NCBI GenBank assembly: GCA_017437205.1
Contig: JAFSBP010000089.1
Span: 1 to 8,933 of the forward strand
DNA from: Lachnospiraceae bacterium
Lineage (GTDB): Bacteria; Bacillota; Clostridia; Lachnospirales; Lachnospiraceae
Direction: 5' to 3'
Length of the DNA: 8,933 bases
The notes beneath the pieces are model-generated. The model searched no databases and had not been told where the DNA came from. It saw only the letters and a list, made by a program, of their open reading frames with translations. This document shows, in pieces, positions 6,137 through 8,933 of the stretch. Position 1 is the stretch's first letter. Each line of letters begins with the position of its first letter. Made by a program: the position numbers and the translations under genes.

Positions 6137-8933
6137 ATGGTCAAGGGAAGACTGAAAAGAAGCATAGTTGCATTGACACTGGCGATTTCGATGCTCGGAA
6201 GTACACTGCTTAGCGGCGGACCGCTGTTCGTGAAGGCAGACGGAGAGCAACAGACAAGCCTGGGCGAAGAACTGGTGGTGAATGGCGGGTTTGGAGATGA
6301 TGTTAGTGCGGTGTCTCTGAGCAAAGCTGAGGAAGAAGCGCAGATCGGCAGTACCCAATGGATGGCGAAGGGATTAAGTGACATGCCGCTTGATTTCAGC
6401 GTTGATAATGGTGCACTGGTGATTGGTGAAACAAAGGGAAGTGCATCACCGGATTTTAGAACAAAGGTAAAAAGCACGTCAGCGGCAGGTACATATACTT
6501 TTTCAGCAAAAGTAATGGCTGTTGGAGAGTTTGCACAAAACCCGACGATTAAGGTTATCAGCGTTGCAAAGACCAATCCCACAGGGGATAAAACAAAGAC
6601 GATACAAGTTGAACCAAATAAGTGGGTAGACATTAGCGATCCGTTCACAACAACTGCAGCATACACTAACATGCTTGCTTATTTTCGCTTTTCAAATTTG
6701 AATGAGGGATATTGGCTAATTGATGATATTACTTACAAAGATTCTAGTGGTGATTCTGTTACGAAAGTAACTTATGATTTTGAAGATACGTCGGTGGTGG
6801 GAAAAAGTTCAACTACTGGTATAAATGTAAGTGGCACTTGGCCTTTGGATGCTTCGAAGTATTATGTTTGTGGAATATCTGACGAGGGGCCTATTCCTTT
6901 CCTTTTTGAAGTTGTGACCGATGCAACTAAGGACGCATCCACCCCGAATAACCATGCCTTAAAGATCTCCACTGCCCCGGCCTCCGGTCAGGTCAGCAGC
7001 ACCTTGGAGGAACCTTTGGGAGCCGGAAAGACCTATGTTCTCTCGGCAGATGTAACCCCGACAGGTATTCAGGATTTGTCTGCTGATGAAGCTGGTCTGG
7101 CAAAGATTACATTTACGGCCGGCGGGCAGAGTGTGACGAAAACGGCGGCAGAAGTGAGTGCTGCGGGAAATAAGATCAGCGGCGAGATTACGGTTCCTGT
7201 TGGGGCAACAGACTTGGATACGGTTTCGCTGAAGGTGGAGGATTTTACCAACGGTACGTGGACAATCGACAATGTTTCCCTCAAGGAGAAAATTACCGCA
7301 GCACCGACAGAGCCTACGCTTTCTGTCTCTGCATCGGCAAGTGAAGTGGAGCAGGGAAAAACGGTGGAAGTGACAGCTGCATTAGTAGATCCCAGTCAAC
7401 TCACTCAGGGCAGCATTGCGTGGTCAGCTATCCCCGCTGAGGGAATAACTATTACCCCAGACACCGCCGACGAGAACAAGGCGACGGTTCTTGTGGCGGA
7501 TACGGTAGAAGCCGGTAAAGAGGTGACGATTACGGCGACAAAAGCACGTAAAGATGGAAAGGAAGCACTTACCGCTATCTGTACCTTTATTGTGAAGCAA
7601 AAGACGGTTCCGTTGCAGGGAGTTTCTATTGCAGAGAACGACATTGCGTTGGAAATCGGAGATGAAAAGCAGCTGAGTGTGACCTTTGATCCGGACAATG
7701 CGACGAACACGGAGGTTACCTGGGAGAGTGATAGTCCCGCGGTTGCAGCTGTTGATGAAAACGGAAACGTTACCGCGGTTGCAGCGGGAACCGCGGTGAT
7801 CAAGGTGATTTCAGCGGAAAACAATGAAATAATTGACACTGTCTCGGTGAAGGTAAAGGTAGAACCTAGCCTCTCTATCAGTGTAACTCCGGGCGAGGTA
7901 ACACAGGGCGGAACCGTGACGGCGACGGCAACCCTGACAGATCCGGACGGACTTACGGGGGGACAGATTACCTGGACGAGCAATGTGGCTGAGGGAATAA
8001 CCATCACACCGAATGGTGACGGAAGCACAGCGACTATTTCTGTTGATACCTCTGTTGCTAAAGATACGGTTGTGACGATTACGGCAACCAAGGTGCGTAC
8101 TGGCGAGAAAGCAGACCTTACCGCTGAGGGTACGTTTACCGTAAAAGAGAATATTGTTCCATTGACGAAGGTTGAGATTGCACAGGAGAGCGTTGCGTTG
8201 GAGTTTGGAGGAGCGACAGTGCTTAACGCCACTCTTGCTCCCGAAAATGCGACAAATAAGAACCTTATCTGGTCCAGTAGTGATGACGCGGTAGCGACTG
8301 TGGATCAGAACGGAAACGTTACGGCAAAGGGCGCAGGCACTGCGGTGATCACAGTGGCTTCCGAGGCATACCCGGAACTGAAGGACAGTGTTTCTGTCAC
8401 TGTGATTAAGAAAATGATTAACAACGGTTCTTTTGATGTGATGACCGGAGAAAAGATAAGCATTCCTTATACCGACAAGAATGGTTCTTCGGCAGCAGTG
8501 ACAATCAAAGAAACAGGTTTTATGTGGTATGCTCTGCGTGTTGCAGGTGACAAAGCCACCAATACTAGTCTGAAGTTTGAAATTGCCGAGGGTGGAAGAA
8601 CCGGAAATGCCATGAAGATATGGCGAGATGAGGAGAGTAGTGGTTTAGCAGTAGGTGCCAGCCTTCAGCAGACAAAGATAGCCGGTCTGGTAGAAGGAGA
8701 AAAATACCTTCTTACTGCTTTTGTGAAGAGTGAGGGTGTCAATCCAAATTCGACCATTGAGTATAAATGGCTGAATGCGGATAACGTGACTTATAAGGAG
8801 CCCAAAATTACAGCGGCTGACTGTGCAGGGGAGTGGACAGCGATGACGCTGGAATTCACCTGTGGTAAGGTGACACGTGAGGGTTCCCTTCAGTTGATCG
8901 TTAAGTCGTTGCAGAAAGGTGCTTGGTACATTG
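6137..8933 (+). CDS. Large secreted multi-module protein with CBM-like and Big_2 Ig-like domains (3' partial)
   Basis: The frame is open from ATG 6137 to the window end (932 codons, no stop), so the C terminus is missing. A signal peptide is clear: basic MVKGRLKRS, hydrophobic 9-31, cleavage probably after FVKA34. Modules in order: a CBM4/9-like galactose-binding fold (about 46-200, opening ELVVNGGF and closing YWLIDDITY); a second such module (about 211-383, closing WTIDNVSLK); an Ig-like domain (393-488); a Big_2 domain (491-575, ending with the NGNVTA...GTAVI signature); a second copy of that Ig-like/Big_2 pair (577-757); and a third CBM-like module (from 759, opening MINNGSFD). No catalytic residues are seen in the visible part. 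It is probably a surface or secreted polysaccharide-binding protein or enzyme, for example with a pectinolytic domain downstream; that is inferred from the neighbours. Base composition is uneven: about 30% GC at 6661-6780 against about 62% at 6961-7020. Confidence 0.9.
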   Translation, partial: MVKGRLKRSIVALTLAISMLGSTLLSGGPLFVKADGEQQTSLGEELVVNGGFGDDVSAVSLSKAEEEAQIGSTQWMAKGLSDMPLDFSVDNGALVIGETKGSASPDFRTKVKSTSAAGTYTFSAKVMAVGEFAQNPTIKVISVAKTNPTGDKTKTIQVEPNKWVDISDPFTTTAAYTNMLAYFRFSNLNEGYWLIDDITYKDSSGDSVTKVTYDFEDTSVVGKSSTTGINVSGTWPLDASKYYVCGISDEGPIPFLFEVVTDATKDASTPNNHALKISTAPASGQVSSTLEEPLGAGKTYVLSADVTPTGIQDLSADEAGLAKITFTAGGQSVTKTAAEVSAAGNKISGEITVPVGATDLDTVSLKVEDFTNGTWTIDNVSLKEKITAAPTEPTLSVSASASEVEQGKTVEVTAALVDPSQLTQGSIAWSAIPAEGITITPDTADENKATVLVADTVEAGKEVTITATKARKDGKEALTAICTFIVKQKTVPLQGVSIAENDIALEIGDEKQLSVTFDPDNATNTEVTWESDSPAVAAVDENGNVTAVAAGTAVIKVISAENNEIIDTVSVKVKVEPSLSISVTPGEVTQGGTVTATATLTDPDGLTGGQITWTSNVAEGITITPNGDGSTATISVDTSVAKDTVVTITATKVRTGEKADLTAEGTFTVKENIVPLTKVEIAQESVALEFGGATVLNATLAPENATNKNLIWSSSDDAVATVDQNGNVTAKGAGTAVITVASEAYPELKDSVSVTVIKKMINNGSFDVMTGEKISIPYTDKNGSSAAVTIKETGFMWYALRVAGDKATNTSLKFEIAEGGRTGNAMKIWRDEESSGLAVGASLQQTKIAGLVEGEKYLLTAFVKSEGVNPNSTIEYKWLNADNVTYKEPKITAADCAGEWTAMTLEFTCGKVTREGSLQLIVKSLQKGAWYI
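7313..7861 (+). repeat. Ig-like + Big_2 cassette, copy 1 (coding tandem repeat)
   Basis: Residues 393-575 of the large secreted protein form a two-domain cassette: an Ig-like domain opening PTLSVSASASEVEQG, then a Big_2 domain opening VPLQGVSIAENDIALEIG. It recurs immediately downstream. Shared text includes AEGITITP, VTITATK, NATN, NGNVTA and AGTAVI in the same order and spacing, and identity looks to be roughly 45% by eye. Such domains act as spacers or stalks that hold binding and catalytic modules away from the cell wall. Confidence 0.85.
7865..8407 (+). repeat. Ig-like + Big_2 cassette, copy 2 (coding tandem repeat)
   Basis: Residues 577-757 form the second cassette, opening PSLSISVTPGEVTQG and continuing with VPLTKVEIAQESVALEFG. 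It aligns with copy 1 over its whole length with only one- or two-residue gaps. At the DNA level short blocks remain identical (for example AACGGAAACGTTAC and GTGACGATTACGGC), while silent sites have diverged, so the duplication is old and not an assembly artefact. Confidence 0.85.

Noticed and set aside
7405..8232. Minus-strand open frame (275 codons) opposite the Ig-like region, rich in Ser/Val/Thr/Ala
   Set aside because: It is the reverse shadow of a repetitive Thr/Val/Ala-rich coding region; the plus-strand frame has a signal peptide, a strong ribosome site and known domain signatures.

Overview
The window reads as part of one plus-strand carbohydrate-utilisation operon from a Gram-positive, low-to-mid GC, probably anaerobic bacterium. 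A Clostridia/Lachnospiraceae-type gut or rumen fermenter fits best. This rests on the lipoprotein solute-binding protein, strong AGGAGG-type ribosome sites, LplABC-type transporter genes, AAG/AGA-rich codon use, cysteine-rich cytoplasmic enzymes and a large Big_2-repeat surface protein. The assignment is inferred from gene style, not from any marker gene.

Layout. An lplA-like lipoprotein binding protein starts at base 5, so its promoter and ribosome site lie outside the window. An 80-base spacer after it carries a near-perfect 14-bp hairpin. Two ABC permease genes follow (lplB-like with a probable GTG start at 1765, then lplC-like from 2706). After a 62-base AT-rich gap comes a cytoplasmic alpha/beta hydrolase (3647-4663), then a GH4 enzyme (4682-6082) whose CHEV motif marks the alpha-galacturonidase (LplD) branch. 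Last is a very large secreted modular protein (6137 onward) that is still open at the window's 3' end after 932 codons. No tRNA, rRNA, CRISPR, insertion sequence or phage gene was seen, and no minus-strand gene is credible.

How the genes fit together (inference): the extracellular multi-module protein binds, and possibly degrades, pectin-like material at the surface. The LplA/B/C importer takes up galacturonide oligosaccharides. The alpha/beta hydrolase removes ester groups in the cytoplasm. The GH4 enzyme cleaves alpha-galacturonosyl linkages to free galacturonate. No ATPase gene is present, so the importer presumably uses a shared MsmX-type ATPase encoded elsewhere.

The core genes match a known theme (the lplABCD arrangement of Bacillus subtilis). 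The less ordinary points are the esterase-like gene inserted between lplC and lplD, the hairpin after lplA, and the mosaic C-terminal gene. In that gene a two-domain Ig cassette is duplicated and an AT-rich patch near 30% GC abuts a stretch near 62% GC. I found no clear sign of a wholly new type of system.
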